Shown here piece after piece: positions 13,792 to 25,895 of a DNA stretch of 64,000 nucleotides. Position numbers and translations under genes: made by a program. Position 1 is the stretch's first letter; every line of letters begins with the position of its first letter. Below the pieces are notes generated by a model. It ran no database searches and was not told the origin of the DNA. It was given only the letters and a program-made list of their open reading frames with translations. The DNA is from Armillaria gallica (lineage: Eukaryota > Basidiomycota > Agaricomycetes > Agaricales > Physalacriaceae): assembly GCA_037576215.1 (NCBI GenBank), contig JBANDB010000004.1, forward strand, positions 930,001-994,000, in the 5' to 3' direction.

Positions 13792-15665
13792 TCTTTCTAT
13801 TTGGTTTCTTTGACGTGGTATCAAGAAGACGCGAGACCATGCAGTGTTCTCATAGCATAAGCCTCGTACTTACCTCAAGCAAGTGAATATTATATTCCTG
13901 GTACTGAAGCGACCTTCAAAATCTCGATTAACTTCCAGATCAATCACACGAAATGTACTTCTAAAAATCAATCCAGATTGTGACAAATTGATTCCTAGCT
14001 CTAAATTCTTGTGTTATATCCTGAGATGCTATTTTGGCTCCGAGGGAATAGATGTCGTCGCTTCATCCACCACTCAATCTTCCGAAAATATGAAGGATCT
14101 CACGTACCCACGTACATGACGCGAACGTCTTCGGAAATGCACCCATGCCTGGACAAACCTTCCTGGTGTGCTAGTGTGAGTCACCTCGTTATATGCGACT
14201 AATAGCCCCATCTCTCGGAAGTCACCGTGACGAAAGATGACCTGCATAATATACTTGCCCTTGCTCGCAAGCAATGGTGGATTCGTCTTTGTTCAGAGGA
14301 CCATTGGTATATCAGTCCATAAAACAATTAGATGTGCCCTCTCTAAACGGACGAATAAATGTGATGACATTCGAGCCATGTATATCGTCGGGTCAGCAGG
14401 GGGGAACAGATCTACGGAAAAGAAGTCAGTCGAGGGAACAGAATTATCAAAAGGAACGTACTCGAGCAGGGGATTCTCATCGAGATCTTGTTACCCAGAG
14501 ACGACTTCCGCCGTCTTTCACATAGGTTAGCGACCCACCACAGTGGTAAGGACAGTGGTCTTGTTTAGAGGGGTGTATCTCTCGACACTGAGTGTCTGCA
14601 AGAGATAATGTCAATGCGATTAATATGACGGAAGAGTACTCACGAATTTCCGCTTGGCCAGCTCCGCACCATGTCAACGCTACCACAAAATCACCTCTCT
14701 CTTACCAACGACGACTATCTTAAGCCAGCATTCGGTGCTCGCCTTGTGAAGGAGACACTGAACTTCTAGGGAATAGTTAAGGCTAAGGTCGTAGATATTA
14801 GGAAGAGTACGTACGGGGAAGTCTAATCAAGCAACTACCTAGTATTTTGTCGTCGACCAATCTTAGTCTACGGCATTATCTACTGAGTGCATGAGGCGGA
14901 GTATGGTTAGAAAATGCCCAAGTAGCGAATCACGAGGACTATTTCAATATTTCAATTGGCTGGTACCAGTCTTGATGGAATTGCTCACTAGATCTACACA
15001 GGTGAGTGTAGTGAGCGTATCGTGAAAGGCTGATCAGTCTAGTTCATCACCCATCAATTTGCCGTCCGGGCTTGTTGATAGATTCGTGTAAGACGTAAGA
15101 CCCTGAGGTGCGAAGTACGCGATACTCTGCACATTATGGCAGTAGATGGTAGACACGCCGTCGTCGCTGAAGATATCAACGATTGTCACCCCACCGAAGT
15201 CGCTGGGCATAGCTGAGCCTCGAGGCATGAGCTCCAATGACCTCGCTGCCGCCTGTGACAGTACGAGGATAGTTTAGCGGGATGGAAAGAGAACGGTTGA
15301 GATTTTGTAACGTCGGGAATTTTGACACGAGAAGACGAGTGTATTCGGTAACGATGGGAAAGAGGGTAGCATTTAGGTTAGGGAATCTTCATGTGCAGAC
15401 TATGATATAATCAAATGCACGAGGTTAAGCAGGAATTAAGCGTACATCCGCTGCACCAAGGCCCGGTAATCCTCCTGCCAGTGACATCTTGCGCGAAGAC
15501 GGTATGCCCACCGGGGAGTGCCAGAAGCACGACTTTGAATCACGATAATGCTGGTAGTCTTGATATCTAGCGGGATTAGCATAACTGAGGAAAAACACGA
15601 ATAATGGTACACACTTGCCAGACACCTTGCAGAGACGACGATGGACTCAATCGAATGGTGAGCCT
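13792..15665 (-). repeat. diverged repeat family, copy 3
   Basis: This is the third copy of the family seen at 1503-3905 and 6640-8790. It keeps the left edge of copy 1 (the TTTGACGTGG region) and also the block at 14210-14280 found only in copy 2, so it is the most complete at that end. At the right end similarity stops near 15665, and the segment beyond (present in copies 1 and 2 as far as 3905 and 8790) is missing. Minus-strand reading includes FGGVTIVDIFSDDGVSTI near 15.17 kb, parallel to FPRVTIIYIFSSDGLSTI near 7.6 kb. Confidence 0.6.
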
Positions 15666-16096
15666 TTTTTTCCAGCGTGATTTCGGACTAAATGCGTGTC
15701 AGTAGTGTTTGAGAAATCCATTAATGAAGCTCGATTAAAGTTTGGAACTGAATGAAATTCACAGAGTGTATTTTGAGTATAAACAATCAGCAACGGCCGT
15801 CCTGCCTATGTTATTCACTATGGCAATGCGAAAGATAAACGTGGTAGATCTGTGAAAGGTGTCGATGGTGTCTAATAGGGTATTCGGCATGGATATGAAG
15901 GTTTGTGAACGGGCCAATAGCAGGGCTGCGGTGTCGAGATTAGGTGATGGGTGTTTCATGTTCATGACTGCGATGGAGGTCATATGCGATGGGGAAGAGT
16001 GACTTGTTGATTACCTTTGGTCCGTCTGTAAAGGCAAATGCTCAGCCCGGGGGAGAAGACAAAGAGCAAGACCCACATTGACGGTTGTCATAACTT

Positions 16097-16792
16097 CTAT
16101 CTCTCCTGACCGCAGCTACGAGTTTTCATGACCGTAAGACCAGATTGCGCTCGCCCTTTCCTTCCAGCTTGCCAGATCTCAAGTAGAATCACTTCTAGCT
16201 GATTTTATTTTTGCGAGACACCATAATTTGGTTGAGGGAGACATTAGCAGAAGATACCATAGGTACTTACATTGGCGCGTTCCTGTGCTAGTTCATCGTG
16301 TCCCTCGGTCTTCCAATAAAAATATACTTGCAGCTAAATGAAATGGTTAAAATCTTCTTTCAAGTTCCAAGACTATAGAATTTGAAGGGAATCACTTACA
16401 AAGATACGCAGAGCCATTCGGTCATCCATATGCCCATCTTCAATGTCCCACAATGAGGTGCGGTAGAATATAAGTAGCCAGCGTCAGAGATAATCCAAAA
16501 GGCGAGAATCGCGAAACTAACACGTCTCGAAAGTGACAAAACCCTCTAAGATTCGGCGTCCATAGTAGGCCAGAGCATCATCGTCATTCGAATGACGAAG
16601 CAAAGGAGCTACCAGAGTTTTAACAGCAAGGACCCTAGCAGTAGAGTGAGAGTAACAGTCTGCATGTCAGATGGAGAGCTTGAGGCGGAGAGTCGCGTCG
16701 AAGAAGTACTTAGTAAACAACTGGGAGCATCGGAGAAGAGAAGCTTCAGCTATTTCGGTCCGGATGGTGTTTGCCGGTTCCGATAATGCCAT
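16097..16792 (-). pseudogene. unidentified multi-exon gene, probably decayed
   Basis: Minus-strand exons look coding. One block reads VKTLVAPLLRHSNDDDALAY, then AYYGRRILEGFVTFE. Next comes DIEDGHMDDRMALRIF, which ends exactly at a GTAAGT donor, then LQVYFYWKTEGHDELAQERA with a GTAAGT donor, then a last exon LEVILLEIWQAGRKGRAQS that ends in TAG at 16097-16099. The first exon, from an ATG at 16792, is interrupted by an in-frame stop (after LRLKLSI). The family was not recognised. The regular splice sites argue for a real gene; the early stop argues that it is dead or that an intron was missed. Confidence 0.4.
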
Positions 16793-19700
16793 TTTGTGCG
16801 TGGCACTCTCTTCTCTCCTTCCGCCACCACCATCCTGTCTTCGCTTCTGCTCTTTCAAAGTTTTCTTCTGCCGTCACCTCGTCTGCTCGGTTTCTCTTCC
16901 TGATCATTTCGGGATGGTCCTTCGAAGTACGGCACAGCCAACGTTGACATGCACCGTTTTTTTTAATTTAGGATTTGCGGTCTCTGGCAACATACTAATC
17001 CATAAACCTTCAATCGCCCCCGTCTATTCCAAACATTGACGACAACGGTCTTGCGCTGCTCTTACAGAGCTCGCCGCCAAGGATATTCGGCACTTATCAG
17101 TCATCTGCTACCCAGGCTGGATATCGATTTAGGTTCGACGATGGTGCTCATAGGCGCATGCGGTCAATTATGTGAGTGATTCATTTGCATCTTGTGGCGA
17201 ACCATCGCTCATGACCTTTAGCAGAAGAAAGGCATATACCAAGATGCAGAGTCTTATCTAGTAGGATAAAGATTTGAGCGTCTCCACGACAGGTAAGGCA
17301 CCACTGTTCTTTGAGTACCTTTCTCACGCTGACATCCTCGATCGTCCGTGAAGACGATCTAGGAAGCGACCAGTTTAGGATTTCGTCGTTTCTGTCGTCC
17401 AAAGGAAACCACGACTCGGCAACCCGAGACGAGTATTACCCACAGAAGAAGACTCATCGTCGTTCGGATTGTGTGGGGGGGGCCCGCTTGAACGTTACAT
17501 TGAACGACCAGTATTGCATGGGTTTTACGTGGCGCTAAACTGGGGAAGTTCCGATTTTCAAGCTAGTGCGTTTCACCTACCATTCTTTCCCGTTTAAATT
17601 TAACTCATGGCTTCCTTACAGGTGCCATCAAATTTCTTCTGCGACCTACGCTGGATTTCCCATCCACTCTTACATCCCATCGATCTGTATAATCAACGTT
17701 GTGTTCAGTGCACGCCTGCATTCACAGTCTCGCGTTCATTCCGATACCTCCTTCTATCCAAAGCATCTGGGCATCGGCGCTACCAAGCCTCGCGTATGAC
17801 CGTCGTCACACTTCGGGCCCCAGTCAAAGACGTGAACGTCACGACTTCCTACGTCTGCATTGACGTCGTCTAATCCACTTTCCCAGGAGAGCCCTGACAT
17901 TTTCCATTGTCGATTCCTCCCATGGGTCCTGTCTTTCCCCTTGCTGCGGGTCTATCATCAAATCTCCCTTGCATCCGTGCGCATATATGAGGCCGAACCT
18001 CTGCAATTGTTCCCCCGGATCTTTTCAGGCGTCTTTTCTACAACAATCGCAATATCGCGGACCTTCTCAGCCACCGATGACAAGCTCGCCGCGGAGAAGT
18101 GAGGTCGAATCATCCCCACTTCGACTTCTCGGGTAGTCCGTCTGTGGCATCAAATCAATCTGGAGGGATCGGTTTTGCACCTCGGGGCTGTTCCTATCGT
18201 GCGTCCTGTCTGGCTCATCTTTCTATATTGTGCTAACCATCCTTGTTCGCTATAGAAGTCTCTGCAAACCCGCTTCAATCTACGCTATTCATAGTGCCCG
18301 GCTTTCACAACAGCCCCTGCGCGTTCCAAGCTATATTCTCCTCTGCCTAATATATCTGCCTGTTCTGACATCATCACCTTTTCTGTCCTTTCGAGCAATG
18401 ACATTGCGTCATCACCGACACCGCCGAGCCGAAGTGGATACCTTACCACGCCTGCTACTTCCGATCTCAGTTCCCTTCTCTTAGAACATAATCCTCACAT
18501 TGGCTACTAGGTTACGCCCATCATCAGCTATCGTGTCCATCCTCGAACCAGACAGCCGCCAGGTCACACGCATGCCCTCGCATGCAGACACTGTTGATAT
18601 TGACATCCAGTCTTGGTCTGATGGGGAACGCTGCCCATCAATACGATTGATGTGCGAGTTGATGAGCAAGCAAGCTTTGGTTCTGCTGTCGTCGATGATA
18701 TTTGGCGGAAGCGCAAGAGGGTTAGCAAGGGTCGATCAAAGCTGCTGACAATGATATTGATGTGGATATTTGGCGCGTGGCGAACTTCCATGCCTTCCGC
18801 GTCATTTGTGGTCCTGCAGCGTGCGACTTTTTTCTCCCTTATCTTGTACTATCGAAGAGAATTAGGGCGCAGCCATATGTCGAACCTCAACAGGTCCGGT
18901 GAGGGCTGAGGCAGCGAGATTCCTGAGGCTACGGTATCAAAATTGTGATTTCGAGTGGTCGTGACATTCTTTGAATCGATGTATAATTTTCCACGGAACA
19001 CTGTAGAGTAACCTGGATGTGGTATCATTTAATTCCATTCCTTTTTACTATCGTTCCCTTGCATATCTGTGTGTGAGAGAGAGCCTCAATACCTCAATAC
19101 CTCTGCGTTTGTGCGAAGACGACCAAATGCAGTGCCAAAGTCGTAATCGTTTGCGATACAGACTTCGAGGAGGGAGGATGAGGATGGCAAATGTCTAGTG
19201 TGTACGATGTTCCAAGGGTGATGTTAAGCTCAGAACCGCGTTGAAGCGGGATGCATACTATTTCCCATTTTCCAGTCAGTCAAACTTTCCGTTGGCCGTG
19301 TGCAAAGTGGAGGTCGTCACGGCTTCGAAGCAAGCAGATGTTCCCCGGCTGCATGTATATCATAATCCACCATGTCAGGAAACAGCTCAGATTTAATGTT
19401 CCGGGCTGAAGCGGCTCTCAATGCACTTAGTCAGCCGGAGCATTACAATGTAGACGTACTTAGACGCATGGCTCGCCATGTCTCCAGTATAGTTTTGAAT
19501 GAGATCTTATTATACAGCTTTCAGAATTGCAGATTAGTATGTGCTAGCTCCGAAAAATATCGTACGTGTTGAGCGGGATGAGAAACATTACGGTTCACAT
19601 GTGAGTAAACGCTGCTCGAGCTGTATCCTTCGCTGATGCCAACCTGATTGGGACCTCCTGGCGCCAGTACACACGCCACACGACCTAGTAAATCTTCCGA

Positions 19701-21398
19701 GAACGAGTGCAACACGGATCTATTTGACAGTTTCAGTCTTCGGTACTTGTGTCGTTTACTTGATATCAATATAACGCGAATCCACCAAAGTCCGGCCGTC
19801 TTCAGTGGCCCCCACGATATCAGTACTCGAAAGGTTGACATTGCAAAACAGGAAGGAAATATCAGCTCCTGGTGAATATACGTCTGGAAAGTCTGGAGCG
19901 CAGAACACTGGGGTATGCAAATTCCGGGAAGTATGAATAGGATAGATCGGAGCGGATGACATTTGGAACAGGTCGTCTATCTGGGGCGAATAGAATTAGC
20001 ACGATAAGGCAAAATGAGGCAGATAATACGTACAATGTAGCAGCTTGAGAGGCAAAAACGATCCCTTGGCATTGATTTGACCCCACGGATGTACCTGGGA
20101 AATGTCGAAGCATCGATGATGCGGCCTCTCTCCTTCCCGGTGAGATGGACATTGCTGGGTGAGGAGTTCCGTGATGTATACGCCAAAGACCCGCCAGGAC
20201 ACCTCGCCCATGCGAAGTCTTGTCTACATGTATGCGCGCGAGCAAGACGGGATAAGGGACGGAATACCCTGGGGAGTACATAACCCATGGCAACCACCAG
20301 TACCCGCAAAAGACAAAGGTCGTCCTTGGAAAGTGGACTGGGTGACGCCAAGGTGGGCGTAGGTAGTCGGGATATGATGGTTCAGTCCTTAGCGGGGGTC
20401 ATGAAATGCGTCGACGGCGGCGCTGGATGGCGCGAATGGCCAAAAATTGATTTCGCGAAGGCCTGGAACGAGCATGGATACGGTGAAAACTTGTTGCAGA
20501 CGCCGACATGAATCGAACATCGGTGATACAGATAGATCAGATAGTAAAGTGAAAGAGAATGTCAAGGTGGATCGCAAAAGGGTCTCCTAGACTGTCAATT
20601 TATCGTTGGAATCGGTTGAAGAGACCTAGTAGCACCTAAAACGAGCCCAATACAATACAGAAAGATCGATAAATAGGACGCACGATTAACCGGTTAGAAA
20701 ATAGGAATATCTTCGGCTGAGCGTACGGCACGTAAGAATCGCCATCACCGATGGATCGCCGGTCGCTGAGCATCCACCGCTGCTGCTTATCCGCAAAATG
20801 AGCTGATTTCTATATGCTCTTCACTGAAACGCAGACAGTCAGCAGGAGAAATAGACTCAGAGAACAGGAATACCTTATTCGCACCCGTGGTCAGAACGCA
20901 CTCGCTCATGAAAGGCGTCCGAGTCTTTCTTCTACTGAAGCCAATGAGCTACGGCTTGCCAGAAGATGGGAAGGAGAGACTCACCAAATCGAGCACAACG
21001 GCTATAAGCACCACATCGATGACATGTCCCTGTTGCTCCTCGTACGTCTTCCTAAATTGTCATCGGTCTGGCTAGAGAAGTACAACTACTGCTGAGAGCG
21101 GCAGCGAGCACAGGATATCCATCTCAGCAATTGCTTCAGAAGTATAAGCTACCGAGCGTTTACAGACTCGTATTTCTCCACCGACTGGACATCCTAAAAA
21201 AGGGCGAATGTCAATGTTGGCCTTGTGCCGAAAAACGAGTGCCGAACGTGGTTATCCACAAAATGACAATCCTAACATTGGCACAGCGTTGGAAGAATAC
21301 GCGATGGTGGAAGATAAGAGAGCTCTGGAAGGCAAGCGACAGCGGGACTGATTGATGGTGGAAGGAAGAGCACAGATGAATCGGCAAAGATCGGTAAA
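16793..21398. other. 4.6 kb without a recognisable gene
   Basis: Open frames of 60-140 codons occur on both strands (for example 17860-18102 plus, 19521-19841 minus, 19862-20351 in two minus frames). Some short stretches look protein-like, such as AEALNALSQ-type codons near 19.4 kb, but no chain of exons or family motif was established. A run of CGGCTGAGC-type words near 20.72 kb resembles the ends of the element at 21399-21914. Confidence 0.35.
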
Positions 21399-21914
21399 CC
21401 GGAAGCCGGACCGATTCAGCCGATCTTTGACATCCACGATCTTCGTCTGACGTGCCACCTGGTACTCTCAGGAATACCGCTTCACTCCGAAAAAAGTAAA
21501 ATTTCTGTGCAGTTTAGGTAGACCAGAAACTGCTGCGTGCCTTTTTAGATTTCTCCAACCGATTTCTGATGGAGGGAAAGTAAGAGTTTCTGGGGGCCCG
21601 AAATGGCGTCTGATATCAAGAGTTTCTGAATACGTTTCTGGAGCCTCAAATTTGTGCAGAAATAGAGCCTTTCTCGGTCTCATAAATCTGACCGGATTTG
21701 TCAAAATTCTTTGCCAATTTCAGTATTCTAGAAACTTGACAAACTTGGATGTCAGAAATTTGCACCGAAATGATGAGTTTCTGTGACAGTTTCTGACCTT
21801 CCAAAAGTAGAGGTTTCTGGCACAATTTCGGACGTCATGAAATGTGGCTCGAAGTTTGACATTTCTGGAGTGATGAAATTCTGCATCGGCTGAGCGGCTT
21901 CACATCGGCTTCCG
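21399..21914. mobile_element. MITE-like non-coding element with imperfect terminal inverted repeats
   Basis: The left end (21399-21424) begins CCGGAAGCCGGACCGATTC and runs into AGCCGAT. The reverse complement of 21885-21914 begins CGGAAGCCGATG and also ends CAGCCGAT, so the two ends form an imperfect inverted repeat of about 26-30 bp. The interior has no gene but carries the word TTTCTG about nine times and its complement CAGAAA several times, often as GTTTCTG. Further CGGCTGAGCGG words and a TTAATTAATTAATTA run (about 21990-22005) lie just to the right and may belong to a larger unit. No clear target-site duplication was found. Confidence 0.4.
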
Positions 21915-22947
21915 TTCAGCTGACACGCAGCCGATATGTTGCCGGCTACTGGCTGCGATGCTGCCGATATGAGGCTGCTGAGCGGCTGAGTTAATTAATT
22001 AATTATATTTTGAAAAGCGCGACATACGATCAATTATTTCCAAGTAGGCGTAGTGGGCTCTGGTATCAAGAAGTTACTCAAAAGTGAATATAAGTACAAA
22101 ACCCGATTCAGAACTTATACTCTTTGAGCTGAAACAAATATTTTCAAGTACTTCAAAGATTATCTCAGAAAACGAAGTCACCAGAAATCATTCTTTCCCA
22201 GCGGCGGCTGAATTCATGATGGCTGTAACTTTCCTTCAGCTGGACCTCAACACGCTTCTCTGCTGCCAATGATCGTTATTGGACTTCGCTTTGCCTTGCA
22301 TTCTCTGTAGGCCTCAGCTTATCCAGTTGTGGAATTTCAACACTGAGAATTCAGATAGATATGTGATTGGCAGCCTTGGATTCCGGGTGGGAGCTGCGGC
22401 AGGGATGTTATTACAGTGCGTGTCATAAGTTCTTCACCGTTCGCTGTTGTAGACATGTACCGCCAAGTAGGAACTTGGGGGTTCACGTCATCAATAGCCT
22501 TCTTGCGGCCCCCTTCCAATTCCACATCACTACTGCAAGAGTAGACCTCGACATCCACCACAATACGGATCCCAATGAATGGGACATTGAAATGCGATTT
22601 CGTTAGGCGCCGTCATTGGAAAGGCTCTGGAGGTGTGAATGGGTATGCATCGAATACATGTTATACACGCTTACTCACCGGCCTAAAGGCAAACCATTTG
22701 GAACGGAATAGCCAAGGATGGCCGACGCGGCATATACTATATGCTCCTACACTGGATGGGTCGATTGAAAAGTGTAAATAGATCTTGACGTCTTAAAGCT
22801 TCGGTTTTTTATGCAGTGAGAGTCGTTTGGGGCAATGAGACTTACTTATTTCTGGTGGAGTTGGCCATCAATTAATATGTTGATATCATACTTACCCGTG
22901 ACAAATCCACAAGTCATCCGTAGATATCAGAAAAAAAGACAATATTA
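21915..22947. other. no recognisable gene
   Basis: After the TTAATTAATTAATTA tract at about 21990-22005 the sequence holds only short open frames on both strands (for example 22337-22561 minus and 22367-22606 plus) with no motif. Confidence 0.35.
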
Positions 22948-23130
22948 TTAGAAGCAATCGAACAGCCAGGCGATTAAGACAGTGATGCCATCCAGAAGTA
23001 GGTGTCTATTCGCCATTCGAACAGCAAATATAACTACTGAGGATGCTGCCCATACTACCAACCCTATGCTGATACCACCTATAACATTCCTGGATGGATA
23101 CATTAGCAGATCAAAAGCTGTTTCCTCCAT
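22948..23130 (-). pseudogene. membrane-protein exon, possibly fungal rhodopsin/PTH11-like
   Basis: A 60-codon minus-strand frame encodes a strongly hydrophobic stretch (GISIGLVVWAASSVVIFAVR), then a basic turn (MANRH) and a second hydrophobic stretch (ITVLIAWLFDCF) that ends at a stop. Helix, R-rich turn, LLLDG and a second helix is the layout of the first two helices in fungal rhodopsin-domain (PTH11-type) proteins, where the turn is usually followed by LDDW or LDDI. The rest of such a protein was not found downstream on this strand. The call is a resemblance only. Confidence 0.25.
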
Positions 23131-24525
23131 GAACGACAGTCGTACCGTTGTGAGGGATTCACAGCGTCGCTGATGAGGACGAGAATGGTTGAGGATGATG
23201 GGTGAACCAATTGAGGTATGAAGACGAGAACTAGGTTCGTTAACTCAAAACACCGGATTTTAAGTTTGTTCTGAGGATTCGCCGATTAGGCTACCCAATC
23301 GACTAACCTCGTCCAAGTCCACCTCAAGCCATAGTCATTCGTCTCGACCAAAAGTCCGTGGATGTGCGAATGCGTCCAAATTCAAATCCACTGTGATGTT
23401 GACACGCACTGCAGATGTCTTTGGTCTTCTATACGGGAACGAAGATACGAAAATCCTTGTCACCGATGTAATCCATCAAGAGCGGTCCTGTTTCCTTATG
23501 AGCCAATGGAAGGGCGGTACATTGGTGTCTTTCAGGCGATGTAGGCTTGCAGAACGGATATGTTGAAGGTTGGTGAACATCAGTCAGGGATCGAAGACTT
23601 TGTGATGGGTGGGCAGGCGGCGGTCGGTGAGCAATGGCCATAGCAAGCGAGGTTAGGTCTTGGTGGTATCGGATGAAGGACCGTATCATGGGAATAATCG
23701 TAGCCTCTTCGACATAACTCTCCTCTGATCTGGCCGTAGAACTCTCTGGTGTAAGGATGTCTCGTTCTTTAAGGCAGGTACGTCACTCTTGCCAACGGAC
23801 ATCTCGTAGGATGAAGAGGCCCTTCATAGGCACAAGCTAGGTAGACGTCGAACTCTGCGTATTCGCACTTTATGGACAAGTACACTCGGGTCTATGGGCT
23901 TAGGTTGAATCTCTGAAGTTCCTAGGAATCGTGCGTTACAATCCTGTTTCTTTCTGTTTATACCTAACAGTTGCCATGGCCAGCTAACCATGACAACAAC
24001 GCCTTCCGTGACATTTGTTGGATGGCCGCTCCCTTTGGATGAGCATTTCTCTCGTCCACAACGCTGGGGATTTCCCTTCAGTATGACTATCTGGCTTCTA
24101 CTTGATTCAGATGCAGATGTCTAATCGTACCTCTAGTTTGTTTTCATGCAGGACTGTACGCGAACTTGCTACCATCATCAATTAAGTGCTCACAGCAGTT
24201 TGCAGCGGAATCTATAACACGGAATATACAGACTATAGTCGCCGCTTTCTTTACATGCCACCTCAGTACGGCATGATCACCTTCGTCGCGCTGCTTCAAG
24301 CCATGTGGTTGTGTTATTCTGGTGGATCAGGCACGCATGGGCATGAATGGGGTATCCCCATGGATCTGAAGTATGTTCAAAAGTCAACTCGCCTCCTGGG
24401 CTCTCGTTGACTGTTTAATAATAATAAAGAAACCTTTGCTCCTGTCAATTGTGTGTCGCAATCTAAGATCATGATTACGGGACTGGCACGGTTTGGTTGA
24501 CTCTATGTACGTATATATCTAGTCG
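23131..24525. other. no recognisable gene
   Basis: A short plus-strand segment from an ATG near 23991 reads TTTPSVTFVGWPLPLDEHFS, and a 74-codon plus frame follows at 24186-24410 (YNTEYTDYSRRFLYMPPQYG). They could be exons of one small decayed gene, but no splice chain closes and no family is recognised. Confidence 0.3.
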
Positions 24526-25851
24526 ATGTCCTCCGAGCGTTCTGACCCTTATCTTAGCTTTTGGTGTTACAACCCTTCCAATGATGACGAGACGGAAGAC
24601 TACTGGAATGGTGAAAGCTTCTCGTGGTTCAGCGGGAAACGGGCTCTGGCTTCGTTTGGCTGTACTACAAACACTGTATCATCCGATCGATTCCTTCCAG
24701 AAGCATCTGACGTTGAAGCAGAGCCTCAGCAAAAGTCCTCAAGAAAGAGAGCTAGAAAAATCGATGACCCGGACGAGGAAGAATTTAACAGTGATGCGCT
24801 GGACAACGACGGAGCTTGAAGAGGGCCAGCAGATCGTCGGTGTAGTGATTGATGTGCCGAAGACAGGGCAAGGTGCATCATTCTCCAGAGTACCGCTATC
24901 CACCGTTGACGCGGTCCCTTCAGTTTCTCCTGGCCAAGTTTCTCAGGATACCCTATATTTTTGACACAGCTACAGAAACCAGTGTGCAGTGACCGGGAAT
25001 GGTACGTCTGTTCTTGTGGTTCTACCCCTAAATGCTGACAGTGCATGTACCACGTTCAAACTGCACGGTTGGTCACGTGTTCTCGATAACAGTATCGATA
25101 GGTCCACTGACATCACCCAGAACGTGTGTTCCTCCAGGCAGACAAAGAGTGGAAGGACTTCGTCGAGGTTCTCACAGACGTGAAGTCGACGAGGAAAATC
25201 CGCCGTTGCCGCCGAAAGACGCGATTCATCGGATGTACCATGATGTACGCGTTGTTTGACACTTTCTTCACGCTGGACTTGGCTGATCGCGCTACTAGAT
25301 TCGCTTAAGACACCATACAAGAAGAATTTATCAGCGAGCTTCTTTAGGAGCGGGAGAAAGGGCGCGTTCGCCACATGTGTATGCTTCAATTCCCGTGGTC
25401 TAACCTGTTGACTGATTGTTATCCTAGATCATATGTAAGTCCTCATTCAGCGAGGTTGGTTTTGCATTCTCATATACGCTCTAGGTCTACCTCAATCCGC
25501 CTGATCTTTCTAACCTGGTTGCACTTTTGACAATCAAGCTAGGCGGTGAAAGCCTCTTTGCCGGTGGACTCTGGTGTCCAGGCGGAAACGAATTGGCAAC
25601 CATAAGGTCTTCACTCGAATTATACCTGTCTTGACAACATTATAATTTATTCCAGGACCAATATCAAGCGCAATTCTTGTCAGCTAAGAGACATAACATC
25701 CTCTCCGGAATTCGTCAAATATTTTGGAGAGGTGAAACCTGGAAAGAGGAATAATATCTTTGGGAGAGACGATGGATTGAAGGTTGCACCCAAGGGAGTT
25801 GACAAGGACCATCCGTGCGATTTCATGCTCATTCATACTTTGTCGGATTAA
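24526..25851 (+). pseudogene. DUF2461-family protein, frameshifted
   Basis: Blocks of the DUF2461 family (TIGR02453, unknown function) appear in order. A hydrophilic N-terminus carries a basic KSSRKRARK stretch. It is followed by VSQDTLYF then LTQLQKPVCSDREW, RVFLQADKEWKDFVEVLTD, EENPPLPPKDAIHRMYHDVR, KTPYKKNLSASFFRSGRKG, LGGESLFAGGLWCPGGNEL and SSPEFVKYFGEVK, ending FGRDDGLKVAPKGVDKDHP and TAA at 25849-25851. The frame is broken several times. After GVVIDVPKTGQ the VSQDTLYF block runs into TGA because a T tract at 24958-24962 has five T where six would keep frame. A 1-nt shift follows LTD (near 25185), and another lies before KTPYKK (near 25308). A further shift is likely near 24817. Introns remain recognisable. 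It is almost certainly a pseudogene unless several base errors are present. It converges with the HADH remnant, 45 bp away. Confidence 0.8.
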
Positions 25852-25895
25852 AGTTATTATTGTATTGATCTGCCCAAATGCTATTCCTTCGCGGT

